Made by a program: the position numbers and the translations under genes. Shown here one piece after another: positions 26,101 through 34,906 of a DNA stretch of 64,000 nucleotides. The DNA is from Austropuccinia psidii. Its lineage: Eukaryota; Basidiomycota; Pucciniomycetes; Pucciniales; Sphaerophragmiaceae. The stretch covers positions 25,061,866 to 25,125,865 of the forward strand of contig JALGQZ010000008.1 of the NCBI GenBank assembly GCA_023105745.1, in the 5' to 3' direction. The notes under the pieces are model-generated. The model was not told where the DNA came from and did not search any database. It saw only the letters and a program-made list of their open reading frames with translations. Positions within the stretch are counted from its first letter, which is position 1, and every line of letters starts with the position of its first letter.

Positions 26101-26221
26101 AATTAAAAACACACACATGAAGAACCTAATATTATTCAAATAATAGTAATAAGATAGATTTCTTAAAAAAGAGGTGGTAAATCTCAAAAAAGTCAAATCA
26201 ATCCAATAAAAACAGTTGTTT
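23141..26221. other. AT-rich DNA with possible old LTR debris
   Basis: No coding region found. TGTAATATTCCATACC at 24186 resembles the family C LTR start, and 24985-25070 resembles its promoter block (CCCAAAAGGTATATAT, then TTTCCCCCATG). A decayed family C solo LTR may thus lie between about 24186 and 25200 or beyond. Minus-strand frames at 24877-25144 overlap this block and have no recognised domain. Two strong palindromes are at 25926-25947 and 26008-26044. Confidence 0.4.
25926..26044. repeat. Two palindromes beside the element 2 insertion site
   Basis: 25926-25947 is a perfect 22-bp palindrome, arms TTTGTTGACAA and TTGTCAACAAA. 26008-26021 (TTACAGTAGCAAGG) and 26031-26044 (CCTTGCTACTGTAA) form a perfect 14-bp stem with a 9-nt loop. 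TACAGTAG also occurs at 25950. No transposase or target duplication was seen. Confidence 0.7.
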
Positions 26222-26226
26222 TAGAG

Positions 26227-26987
26227 TGTAACAACCATCCATCAGGGGTAAGGGTATTCATTCATACACCCACTCAAACACCTCAAATCAGCAAATCCAG
26301 TATCTGCATCAGCAGTCAGTTTCAGCAATCCTCATTCTGAAACATGCATACAGTTTGGTACATCAATACAGCCTGTCAATACTTGTACAGGATGGATTCA
26401 CCCAATACAGTTTCAATACACCAGTATGAAACTGTATGATCACTCAAATACACCACACCTCTTGTACAGGTTCTGTACAGCTGTACAGGACCTGTATTGG
26501 CCAGACTCAATTCAACAATCAATTATTCTCATGAAAATTCTTCTCTGGATCAAGGCTGGTGATTCTCACATATACCAGCCCCTCTTTCTCCCCCCTGGGG
26601 ACTTTTCCCCAGTTAATTAATTTAGTTTATTTATCATTTCATAATTATTCTTATCCTTATTTTGGGTATTATAATTATTTAATTTTAAGTTAGTCTTTGC
26701 ATTTCTCTCTTCGCCTGTACAGTATGAGTTGGGTGGCCATATCCTTATTAACCCTTCTCTTTCCATTCTGACAGGTTGAAACAGTGGACTTGGACTTGTT
26801 TGTGGTTGGCTCTTCTATTTCTTATTCTTATTTCTTTTGTCGCTGCTTTTCTTATATTCATTATTTTAGTAATTAATCTTTAACACTCTTAAGTGTATCT
26901 CATCTTATCATATCCTTGAGCCCTCCATAAGTGAGTCCCAGTTTACTGAGTGCCAGGCCCTCTTCACTTTGAAGAGCCCCTGTGACA
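26227..26987 (+). repeat. 5' LTR of element 2
   Basis: Starts TGTAACAACC and ends CCCTGTGACA, with TG...CA ends. Contains a near-perfect 32-bp dyad at 26465-26496 built from TGTACAG words, and further TGTACAG copies on either side. Confidence 0.97.
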
Positions 26988-27239
26988 TTAAATTAATTAA
27001 CTCATATTTGATTCTTTCTTTTCATTCATTTATATTAATTTCCTCTCATTCATCAATTATAACCTTTTCATGATTTTATGATATTTATGATTTTTTATGA
27101 ATTTCCTCTCTCATCAATTTTCAGCTCATTCTTTTCATTCTTATGAAAATTGATTCTTTTCCTTTCTTAATCATTGCTGACCATTTCATCACTTCATTTT
27201 ACTTTTATCAATCAAATTTTTTTGGTGTTCTTATTCAGG

Positions 27240-27650
27240 TTTTATCTAGGGATTATTGATTGGTTTGATTGATTGGATTATTCATTGGGATTCATTTGGG
27301 TTATTGATTCAGGATTTATTGGATTTATTGACTTTGAACTCTCAAGATATTGATTGATCCTCAAGAATTGATTTTGATTCTTGATTTGATTTGACTCATC
27401 AAGATATTGAATTGATTTCTGAAGATTTTGAACTGATTGATTGATTCCTCAAGACTTGATTTCATATTGAAGACACTTATTGATTGATTATTGATTGAAT
27501 ATTGATTGATTATTGATTTCCTCAAGATTATTGATATTTGATTGAATTGATTGTTGATTGATTGAATTTATTTGACTGTTGATTGAATTTGATTCCTCAA
27601 GATTTGAATTGATTCCTCAAGATTCATCAAGATTTTATTGTGATTGATTT
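27240..27650 (+). repeat. TTGATT-rich repetitive leader of element 2
   Basis: Between the 5' LTR and gag the transcript leader is dominated by irregular tandem TTGATTGATT words interspersed with CCTCAAGA blocks. It contains no AUG-initiated frame of note. The strong repetition is on the RNA sense strand directly before gag, so it could influence translation, packaging or dimerisation; this is inference. Confidence 0.85.
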
Positions 27651-27705
27651 GGCCAAGCCTGATTATTCTTCTTAATACCATCAAGTTATTTTAATTCTTT
27701 TCATA

Positions 27706-29067
27706 ATGCCAGTCCAGCATAGCCCCCCAGCAAAGAATACTAGATCCCAGAAAATTCCAGCTGTTCTCACTCCTACAGCAAGGGCTCCTCTTGACCGCAC
27801 ACCATCAGTTCATCAACTGAGTGCAAATTTGGACAGAGGACCACCAATGGAAGGAGCAGCACCCTCAAGAAGAGGTGGAATGAAATCTAGAAGATCAAGA
27901 TCCTTTTCTGGACTTTTGGGTGGCTACCCTGGCATGTCTGAAGGTGCAAGAGCAAGATTAGGGGAAGTAGAAGATGAAGAGGGGGAAGAGTCTGTGGAAG
28001 AGGAAAATTCTGGGGAAACTGAAGTGGCAGATGCCTTGGCAAATGCTCCAGAGGTACCTCAGGGTTCTAATCTAGCCCTTTCTAGTCAACCTCTTGTCTC
28101 TCAAACTGATCCAAGTCTCCTCAAGATGATGGAGCAGATGACTCAATTCATGGGACAACTCACTCAAGCAGTTGCCCCCAGGGACAATTCCAAAGCCCCT
28201 GCTTTCAAGACTCCATCCATGAAGGCACCTGATTCTTTTGATGGTACTCAAGCTCATAAGTTGAGAGGATTTATCCAATCCTGTCAACTAATTTTCCATA
28301 ATGATCCAGCAAACTTCTTCTCTGACAGGAAGAAGGTTTTGTACTCAACTTCTTTTCTTACTGGTAGAGCTGGCAAATGGATTGAACCCTATCTCTCAAA
28401 TATTTCCAATGAAGACCCTTCCTACCTCCTCAATAATTGGCCATTGTTTGAATCTCAATTATTCACTCTGTTTGGTGACCCCAATGAAGTCAGGAAAGCT
28501 GAACAAGAGTTGGACAATTTGAGGATGAAGGAAAGTGGTCATGTTTCCTTGTACATAGCAGATTTCAGAAGCTTAATGTCAAGAATTGGAGATTGGGGGG
28601 AAAGAGCTTATATCCATGTTTACAGAAGAGGATTGGCATCAAGATTATTGGATCAGTTGGCCTCTCACCCTGGAACTTTTGATACTCTTCAAGAACTTAT
28701 GGATGTCACTCTAGAATTAGACACAAGATATCATGAGAGGCAAAAGAAAAAGGGTGGGAATCAAGAAAAGAAGCCTCCAGTCAGTGGATCCAATCAGTCT
28801 AGGCCTCCTCAAAACTCATTTCAAAAGAGGCCTCATCAGAAGAAGAATAAGAAGGGCAAGCAATTTCAATCTTCAAAGGACAAACCCCATGCTGCTCTCC
28901 TCAATAAGGACAATAAATTAATCGGTTCTGAAAAGGAGAGGAGGATTCAAGCAGGGTTGTGTACTTATTGTGGTGGCAAGCACCCAATTGAAAAATGCTT
29001 CAAGAGACCTCAGAACAAGCCTGGGTCATCATCAAAAGGCTTCCCTAGCAAGCAGGGAAAAGCCTGA
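27706..29067 (+). CDS. Gag of element 2 (453 aa)
   Basis: Structural protein that forms the virus-like particle and packages the RNA. Residues 1-145 are basic then acidic and disordered (GEVEDEEGEESVEEENSGET). Residues about 165-350 hold the capsid-like retrotransposon Gag domain (FIQSCQLIFHNDPANFFSDR, LTGRAGKWIEPYL). A Lys/Gln-rich RNA-binding region follows. A zinc knuckle CTYCGGKHPIEKC sits near 419-431, spaced C-X2-C-X3-H-X4-C, one residue short of the usual X4 loop. The ATG at 27706 is the first start after the repetitive leader. Translation ends at TGA 29065, but the slippery heptamer six nucleotides earlier should send some ribosomes into pol. The frame is intact. I recall closely similar predicted proteins in Austropuccinia psidii. 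Confidence 0.93.
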   Translation: MPVQHSPPAKNTRSQKIPAVLTPTARAPLDRTPSVHQLSANLDRGPPMEGAAPSRRGGMKSRRSRSFSGLLGGYPGMSEGARARLGEVEDEEGEESVEEENSGETEVADALANAPEVPQGSNLALSSQPLVSQTDPSLLKMMEQMTQFMGQLTQAVAPRDNSKAPAFKTPSMKAPDSFDGTQAHKLRGFIQSCQLIFHNDPANFFSDRKKVLYSTSFLTGRAGKWIEPYLSNISNEDPSYLLNNWPLFESQLFTLFGDPNEVRKAEQELDNLRMKESGHVSLYIADFRSLMSRIGDWGERAYIHVYRRGLASRLLDQLASHPGTFDTLQELMDVTLELDTRYHERQKKKGGNQEKKPPVSGSNQSRPPQNSFQKRPHQKKNKKGKQFQSSKDKPHAALLNKDNKLIGSEKERRIQAGLCTYCGGKHPIEKCFKRPQNKPGSSSKGFPSKQGKA

Positions 29068-32000
29068 GTGGGGATCATGATGTGTTCAATGGTTCTCACT
29101 TATTTCCTTCAAGAGCACAATTGTGCACTCTGAATACTAGTGTCAAGAAATCTTTAAAATTTCTTATTTTCTCTTCTGTCTCTGATATTTTTTATAGTAT
29201 TCTCATTGATTCTGGTGCTACAAACTCTTTTATTGCAAAGAATTTTGTTCTCAAGTACTCATTGACTCTGTCAGAGCTCCCTGAAAAGATTCCTCTTTTC
29301 ATTTTGGATTCTAATGAATCCCCTGCCTTGTTCATCACCCATTATACCAAGTGGGTAGTTGACTTGCCTTCCTTCCCAAGCTTTGAATGGGATTTCTTTA
29401 TCATAGATTCACCCAAAGGAGAAGACCTGATATTGGGCTATGATTTCCTTTACCATTTCAATCCCATTATTGATTGGAAAAATGGATTGATCACCTATGA
29501 TTCTAATCATAAGGATTCTAGTGGTATTATTCCTTCTACTAGTAATGACTTAGCCACTGCTGTCAACAGTGTTGCTCTGGCTGGTGAACTTAAGACACCT
29601 TCCATCCCTTCTTCTGTCCATATCCCTTCCATAATTCCCTCTCAGTCATTACTTCCATCAAGAGATGAAGTCTTCAAAGAGATAAAGGATGTTGGAGAAG
29701 ATGTTGCCATATCTTCACTTCATCTCTTCCAAGGGGATATGGACCTTCCTCCCTTATCTTTTCATGCATCCCTGGAGGAGCAGTGGGATGAGGAGGAAGA
29801 GCCAGAAGAAATTGAAACTGTGCTGAAGGTTGTTCCTCCTGCTTATCACCAATATTTGGATGTATTCTCCAAGGTGAAAGCAGAGAAACTTCCTCCACAC
29901 TGCGCCTGTGATCACCATATCGAATTGGAGGGTCTTCTACCTCCAATTGGTGTTATCTACTCATTATCAAATCAAGAGTCAGAAACACTGCGGGCCTACA
30001 TTTCAGAGAATGTAGAGAAAGGTTTCATTAGACCAAGCTCCTCTTCAACAGGAGCACCTGTCCTTTTTGTCAAGAAAAAGGATGGAGGTCTTTGTTTGTG
30101 TGTTGACTACCGCAAACTCAATGCTGTGACTAGGAAGAACAGATACCCTGTTCCTCCTATGAACCAGCTTCTTACCGTATTCAACGGTTCCACTATCTTC
30201 TCCAAGATAGATTTGCGTGGTGCATATAACCTTCTGAGAATCAAAGAGGGGGATGAGCACTTAACTGCCTTTAGAACCAAAAATTGCAGTTATGAGTATT
30301 TGGTCATGCCATTTGGTTTGACCAATGCTCCTGCTTCTTTCCAAAATCTAGTAAATGATATCTTTGCAGATTTTTTGGATGTGTTTGTTGTGGTTTATCT
30401 AGATGATATTATGGTCTTTTCCAGTTCTGAGGAGGAACATGTCAAACATGTGGCCTCTGTCCTCCAAAGACTGAGGGACAATAATCTATTTGCCAAAGCC
30501 TCCAAGTGTGTATTCCATGCCTCAAGTGTGGAATACTTGGGCTATGTTGTTTCAAGTGATGGCCTCAAGATGGATTCTTCAAAAGTTCAGCAAATCCTCA
30601 ATTGGCCTCAGCCCAGAAACATCAAGGCTCTTCAATCTTTTCTTGGCTTTGCCAATTTTTATCAACGTTTCATTAAAAATTATTCCAAAAAAATCACTTC
30701 TCTCACTTCCCTCCTTAAAAAAGATTCTCCCTTTATCTTCAATGAGGAAGCTCTTAGTCAGTTTCAAGCACTCAAAGAAGCTTTCACCTCTGCTCCTATC
30801 TTATCTCATTTTGATCCTTCTCTACCTACTATAGTAGAGACTGATGCTTCTGATTATGCATTGGGCGCCGTACTGAGTCAGGTGAATGACTCTGGAAAGC
30901 ATCCCATTGCATTTGATAGTCGCAAGCTCTTACCAGCTGAACTCAACTATGAAATTCATGACAAGGAACTCCTTGGCATAGTTTGGGCTCTCAAGCACTG
31001 GAGGGCATTTCTTCTTTCTCTTTCCAATCCTTTTGAGGTCTTGACAGACCACTCTTCCTTGCAGTTTTTCATGTCTTCCAAAGTTCTTACTCGTCGTCAG
31101 GCCCGTTGGGCTGAATTTCTCTCAGAATTTCATTTCACTATCACTTACCGCCCAGGCAGGCTGGCCACTTTGCCGGATGCCTTGTCACGTCGGGACGACG
31201 TGTACCCAGAGAGGGGGGTGGACTTCATCAGCAAGAATCCTCACAATTTTCATCAAATACTTAAGCAAGATGGAATTCAAGAGTCAAGATTCTTCTCAAT
31301 CAAAGTGGAAATTTTCTCAGATTTAGTTGACAAGATTCAAGAAGAAGTATGGCAAGACAAAGACTATAAAGAAATACTCAAGCAACTAGCAAGAGGTGAA
31401 TCAGTTCCAGATTATTCTCTTGAACCTCAAGCCAAGTTATTATTATTCAAAGATAGAGTGGTAATCCCAAGCAATGAAGAACTTCAACTCAATATTCTTC
31501 AAAAGCGTCATGACTCACCATTGGCTGGCCATCCTGGCCAGGAGAAGACCCTCAAGCTCATCAAGAGGGATTTTTATTGGGCTGGCATGAATCAATTCAT
31601 CAAGGACTATGTGTCCTCATGTCAGCAATGTTCAAGAAACAAGAACATCCATCACAAGAAGTTTGGATTACTCAAGCCTCTTTCAATTCCATCTGGTCCT
31701 TGGAATTCATTATCAATGGACTTTATCACTCAATTGCCACTGTCCAACAACTTTGATTCAATTTTAGTAGTTGTGGACAGATTCTCAAAAATGGCAATCT
31801 TCATTCCAACTTATGGCACAATCACTGCTCTGGATTTAGCTCAAATATTCATTAGCCATGTATTTTCCAAGCATGGACTCCCAGTCAGTATTGTAAGTGA
31901 TAGAGGATCCTTATTTGTTTCATCATTCTGGACTCAATTGTGTCAGCAGCTCAAGATATCAAGAGATCTTTCAACTGCCTTTCACCCTGAAACAGATGGA

Positions 32001-32783
32001 CAGACAGAGAGGGTAAATCAGATACTAGAACAGTACCTTTGGATGTATGTCAGCTATCATCAAGATGACTGGTACACCTGGCTCCCTCTGGCTGAATTTG
32101 CCTATAATAATGCAGAACATTCATCAACCAAGCAATCACCCTTTTTCACCATTTATGGAAGAAATCCCAGCTTTGACTCAATCCATATTTCTCAAGACTC
32201 ACCTGCTGGAAAGTTATCAACAAAACTCCAATCAGTACAGCAAGTTGTCAAAGAAGAATTAGAGTCAGCAATAAGGAGATTCAAGAAGTATGCAGATAGA
32301 AATAGGGCAATTCCACCTGATTTCCAACCTGGGGACAAAGTATGGCTAGCTTCCAAGAACATCAAGACAACAAGACCCACCAAGAAATTATCAGAAAGAT
32401 GGTTGGGACCCTTTGAAGTTCTTAAGAAGATTGGCAGCCATGCATATCACCTCAAGTTGCCTCAGAAATGGAAGACAGTTCACCCTGTATTCCATGTGTC
32501 CTTATTAGAACCAGTCAAGCATTCAACTATCCCAAATCGTCATCAATTGCCGCCACCACCAGTTTTAGTGGAAGAGCAAGAAGAATGGGAAGTGGCTCAG
32601 GTTCTGGACTCAAAACTCAAAAGAGGTAATTTATGGTATCTTGTAGAGTGGAAAGGATTCAGTGAAGACCCAGAAAGAACCACTTGGGAACCAGCTTCCA
32701 ACCTTACCAACTCACCAGACCTTGTCAAGGATTTCCACTCATTGTATCCAGACAAGCCTGGTCCAAATACCTCAAGAGTTTGA
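29049..32783 (+). CDS. Pol of element 2: protease, RT, RNase H, integrase, chromodomain
   Basis: Made as Gag-Pol by -1 frameshift; numbering here counts from 29082. The aspartic protease has DSGATNSF (43-50) and later ILGYDFL. Reverse transcriptase shows KKKDGGLCLCVDYRKLN, MPFGLTNAP and the catalytic YLDD at 439-442. RNase H has its first catalytic Asp in ETDASDYALG (D588) and later LTDHSSL. Integrase has an HHCC zinc site (HDSPLAGHPG, then CQQC) and the catalytic triad D880, D940, E976, with the typical 35-residue gap between the last two. A C-terminal chromodomain starts near 1169 (WEVAQVLDSKLKRGNLWYLV, then EWKGFSEDP and TTWEP), which in chromoviruses targets integration to modified histones. 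No stop or lost catalytic residue was found, so this looks functional. Confidence 0.95.
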   Translation, partial: QAGKSLSGDHDVFNGSHLFPSRAQLCTLNTSVKKSLKFLIFSSVSDIFYSILIDSGATNSFIAKNFVLKYSLTLSELPEKIPLFILDSNESPALFITHYTKWVVDLPSFPSFEWDFFIIDSPKGEDLILGYDFLYHFNPIIDWKNGLITYDSNHKDSSGIIPSTSNDLATAVNSVALAGELKTPSIPSSVHIPSIIPSQSLLPSRDEVFKEIKDVGEDVAISSLHLFQGDMDLPPLSFHASLEEQWDEEEEPEEIETVLKVVPPAYHQYLDVFSKVKAEKLPPHCACDHHIELEGLLPPIGVIYSLSNQESETLRAYISENVEKGFIRPSSSSTGAPVLFVKKKDGGLCLCVDYRKLNAVTRKNRYPVPPMNQLLTVFNGSTIFSKIDLRGAYNLLRIKEGDEHLTAFRTKNCSYEYLVMPFGLTNAPASFQNLVNDIFADFLDVFVVVYLDDIMVFSSSEEEHVKHVASVLQRLRDNNLFAKASKCVFHASSVEYLGYVVSSDGLKMDSSKVQQILNWPQPRNIKALQSFLGFANFYQRFIKNYSKKITSLTSLLKKDSPFIFNEEALSQFQALKEAFTSAPILSHFDPSLPTIVETDASDYALGAVLSQVNDSGKHPIAFDSRKLLPAELNYEIHDKELLGIVWALKHWRAFLLSLSNPFEVLTDHSSLQFFMSSKVLTRRQARWAEFLSEFHFTITYRPGRLATLPDALSRRDDVYPERGVDFISKNPHNFHQILKQDGIQESRFFSIKVEIFSDLVDKIQEEVWQDKDYKEILKQLARGESVPDYSLEPQAKLLLFKDRVVIPSNEELQLNILQKRHDSPLAGHPGQEKTLKLIKRDFYWAGMNQFIKDYVSSCQQCSRNKNIHHKKFGLLKPLSIPSGPWNSLSMDFITQLPLSNNFDSILVVVDRFSKMAIFIPTYGTITALDLAQIFISHVFSKHGLPVSIVSDRGSLFVSSFWTQLCQQLKISRDLSTAFHPETDGQTERVNQILEQYLWMYVSYHQDDWYTWLPLAEFAYNNAEHSSTKQSPFFTIYGRNPSFDSIHISQDSPAGKLSTKLQSVQQVVKEELESAIRRFKKYADRNRAIPPDFQPGDKVWLASKNIKTTRPTKKLSERWLGPFEVLKKIGSHAYHLKLPQKWKTVHPVFHVSLLEPVKHSTIPNRHQLPPPPVLVEEQEEWEVAQVLDSKLKRGNLWYLVEWKGFSEDPERTTWEPASNLTNSPDLVKDFHSLYPDKPGPNTSRV
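29055..29102 (+). promoter_or_regulatory. Programmed -1 ribosomal frameshift signal between gag and pol
   Basis: In the gag frame the sequence reads G GGA AAA at 29055-29061, a canonical X XXY YYZ slippery heptamer. The gag stop follows at 29065. The pol frame is -1 and open from 29049, so the two overlap by 19 nt. A stem-loop lies just downstream: 29066-29076 (GAGTGGGGATC) pairs with 29091-29101 (GGTTCTCACTT), 7 Watson-Crick and 4 G-U pairs, extendable by U65-A102. The loop is 14 nt. The spacer is 3-5 nt, slightly short. pol has no ATG at its beginning (first candidate GTG), which supports expression by frameshift. Confidence 0.85.
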
Positions 32784-33563
32784 TTTTATGGTGCTTGGTG
32801 GGGAGAAGAAGTTATGAAAGTAAGTTCCTCTCCTGGCATGCACCTTTAAGGGGGTATTCTACCCATATGTTGTTGTAAGCATCACCTTGGCCACTTTGTG
32901 AGCACTTGTCAATTCTTTGGACAGGTTCAGGAAGCATACAACATCAATACCCTCCATTTGGACCTTATCAAGATATGGCCAAATGTCTCTTTCTTTCTTT
33001 TGTTTTCATTTTCTTTCTTTATTATCATTTCATTTTATGCCAATCATCATAATTCAAGACATTCATTACTTCAAGTCATTTACGGCAATTCATTTCAGTA
33101 GTCATTTATGGCAAATCATTTCAGAAGGCATTTATGGCAATTTATTTCAGTCTTATGGTGCTTGGTGGGGAGTGGAAGTTATGAAAGTAAGTTCCATCTC
33201 CTGGTATGCATCCCTGAGGGTTCTACTTCTTGTAAAACATCACCTTGGCCACTCTGTGAGCATCAAATGCTTGGTTTCCATTTTTCAGACACTTCTTGGC
33301 CAGAATCAAGCAACTCACCACAAGAAGGACCAGCCATCAGGAATTTTTCTTTATTTCTTTCTTTACTCTCATTTTCTCTTATTCTTTCATTTTTTCTTTC
33401 TTTCTTTACTTGTATAATTTTCTTCTTTTATTTCTTTAAAGCAGCAGCATCCCCTCCCCAAATCATGTATTGGGAGGTTCCATTATCTTTTTTATTTTTT
33501 ATTTTTTAGTAGTTATAAGAGTGGGGATAGAAGTCAAACCAAACACAAACAAGGAAAAGGAAA
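32784..33563 (+). repeat. Repeat-bearing spacer of element 2
   Basis: Non-coding stretch between the pol stop and the 3' end of the antisense gene. A block beginning TATGGTGCTTGGTGGGGAG occurs twice, at about 32787 and 33154 (367 nt apart). Each copy continues with GTTATGAAAGTAAGTTCC and, after a gap, CATCACCTTGGCCACT. Within it are three tandem 26-bp units near 33076-33152 (CATTTATGGCAA, then CATTTCAG). A long T/C-rich tract at 33340-33500 on the plus strand lies near the end of the antisense transcript. Short plus-strand frames here (32898-33509) are low-complexity and not convincing. Confidence 0.7.
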
Positions 33564-34804
33564 CTAGTTATCTCTACCCAAGTCATCAAAAGTTCTCTGG
33601 AAGTCATTTATCAACTCATCTTCATACCAGGCAAATTTTGCAGCCATCTCTTCAGAAGCAGTACCTGGAATAGTCCTGTCATTGGCATACATAATCACCT
33701 CTCTGCTATTTCTATCAACCCTCCTGAACAATCTGGCCACAGCATCTTGATTTTCACTAGCCGCGTTGGGATCTTCTCTGGTAACCCGGATAGGCCAACG
33801 TTCTCTTCTTTGGAAGACTTGGGCGGCAGGAAACGGCAAAGGGGATAATCCATCTCTTCTTCTGCTGGAGCTGGCCACAGGTTGGAGTTGACGGGAGGTG
33901 GTTATGGGTGAGTTTCTAGGCTGTTGAACTGGTGATGGTCTTACTGCTGGAATCAAGGCAGGCCTGGTGGTATGGGAAGTAGTTGGTGAAGGAGGAGGAA
34001 GGGTTGTAGGAATAGAGGCAAGCATTGGTTGAAAGGTTCTTGGAGTACTGGGAATGACTTGACTTTGGAATCTGGTGTTGGCAAGAGGTTGAGAGGAGGA
34101 ATTGCTGGATGGATGGCCACTTGAATGGGGAATAACTTGAACTTCTTCACCATCCAACTCATCACTTCCTTCAGCATCTGGATCTGATGGGGAATCAACA
34201 ATTCTTCTTAGCTTCTTCACTACTTTCACCACTCCATCAGCATTGGTCCTTGAAATTGGAATTTCTGAGCTGTAGTGGATGGGCCTACCACCAATTGGAA
34301 TGGACCCTCCAACATTAGTCCATCTGGCCACATCCCTCTGCCTGGAACCAGTCACTACATCAAGATATCAGCACCAATTCAATCAAAATATGCAAAGCAC
34401 TCACATTGAGAAAATCCAGAAGTGGCATCAGGGGTAGGCTCCTCAAGAATGGGGAATTCCTGCCCATAAGGCCCATCCTTCCTACTCCACAAGTGTCTCT
34501 TGACCTGGGACAAAGTTGATCCGGTACGGCGGCATGGCTTCTTCCCAATAAAGCAGAAATGGCATTTTGACGATCGAGGATTGTAATGTTGAAAGCAATC
34601 CTTACCCCTGGCCAAACACTCAGTACAGGCAGGATCAAGAACTTCAACTGCTCTGAACCCATCATATGTTTGGGAGGGGTCAAAATGGCCAGAAGACGCC
34701 ATGGAGGGAGAAGACAATCGACTGAAGACGCCAGAACCATGAAGAACAGACGGTGGCGGTGCAGAAGGGGAAGATTCAGTGAGTTCAGTCAGTTTGGAAC
34801 TCAT
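33564..34804 (-). CDS. Antisense spliced gene with a Zn2Cys6 (GAL4-type) cysteine cluster, 396 aa
   Basis: Lies on the strand opposite gag-pol, between pol and the 3' LTR. Exon 1 is 34804-34405 (ATG at 34804, MSSKLTELTE). A 50-nt GT-AG intron spans 34404-34355. Exon 2 is 34354-33564. The splice joins phase 1 to phase 1 and gives exactly 397 codons. Residues 60-91 have cysteines spaced C-X2-C-X6-C-X10-C-X2-C-X6-C (positions 60, 63, 70, 81, 84, 91), followed by Arg-Arg. This is the consensus of fungal binuclear zinc-cluster DNA-binding proteins. The middle is Pro/Ser-rich and disordered. The last about 75 residues (VARLFRRVDRNSREVI, AKFAWYEDELINDF) look helical. The frame is fully open in a young element. 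Plant Ty3 elements (Grande, RIRE2) also carry antisense frames here, but I know of none with this cluster. DNA binding is inferred, not shown. Confidence 0.8.
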
Positions 34805-34906
34805 AACTGAAGAAAGTGCAAGCAGAAGATTCAAGACGTCAGAATCAATCCACTCCACATCAAGAAAAAGAAATTTGACTCAAGGAACTGGGGCCATAAC
34901 TCAATT

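Noticed and set aside
29082..29084. GTG as an independent start for pol
   Set aside because: Eukaryotic translation rarely starts at GTG, and a complete -1 frameshift signal a few nt upstream explains pol expression better.
30490..30834. 114-codon plus-strand frame inside pol of element 2
   Set aside because: Overlaps the intact RT frame; lacks motifs and is explained by constrained pol codons.
34360..34740. 126-codon minus-strand frame overlapping the zinc-cluster exon
   Set aside because: Different frame from the antisense gene, no conserved spacing of residues; the cysteine cluster is in the neighbouring frame.
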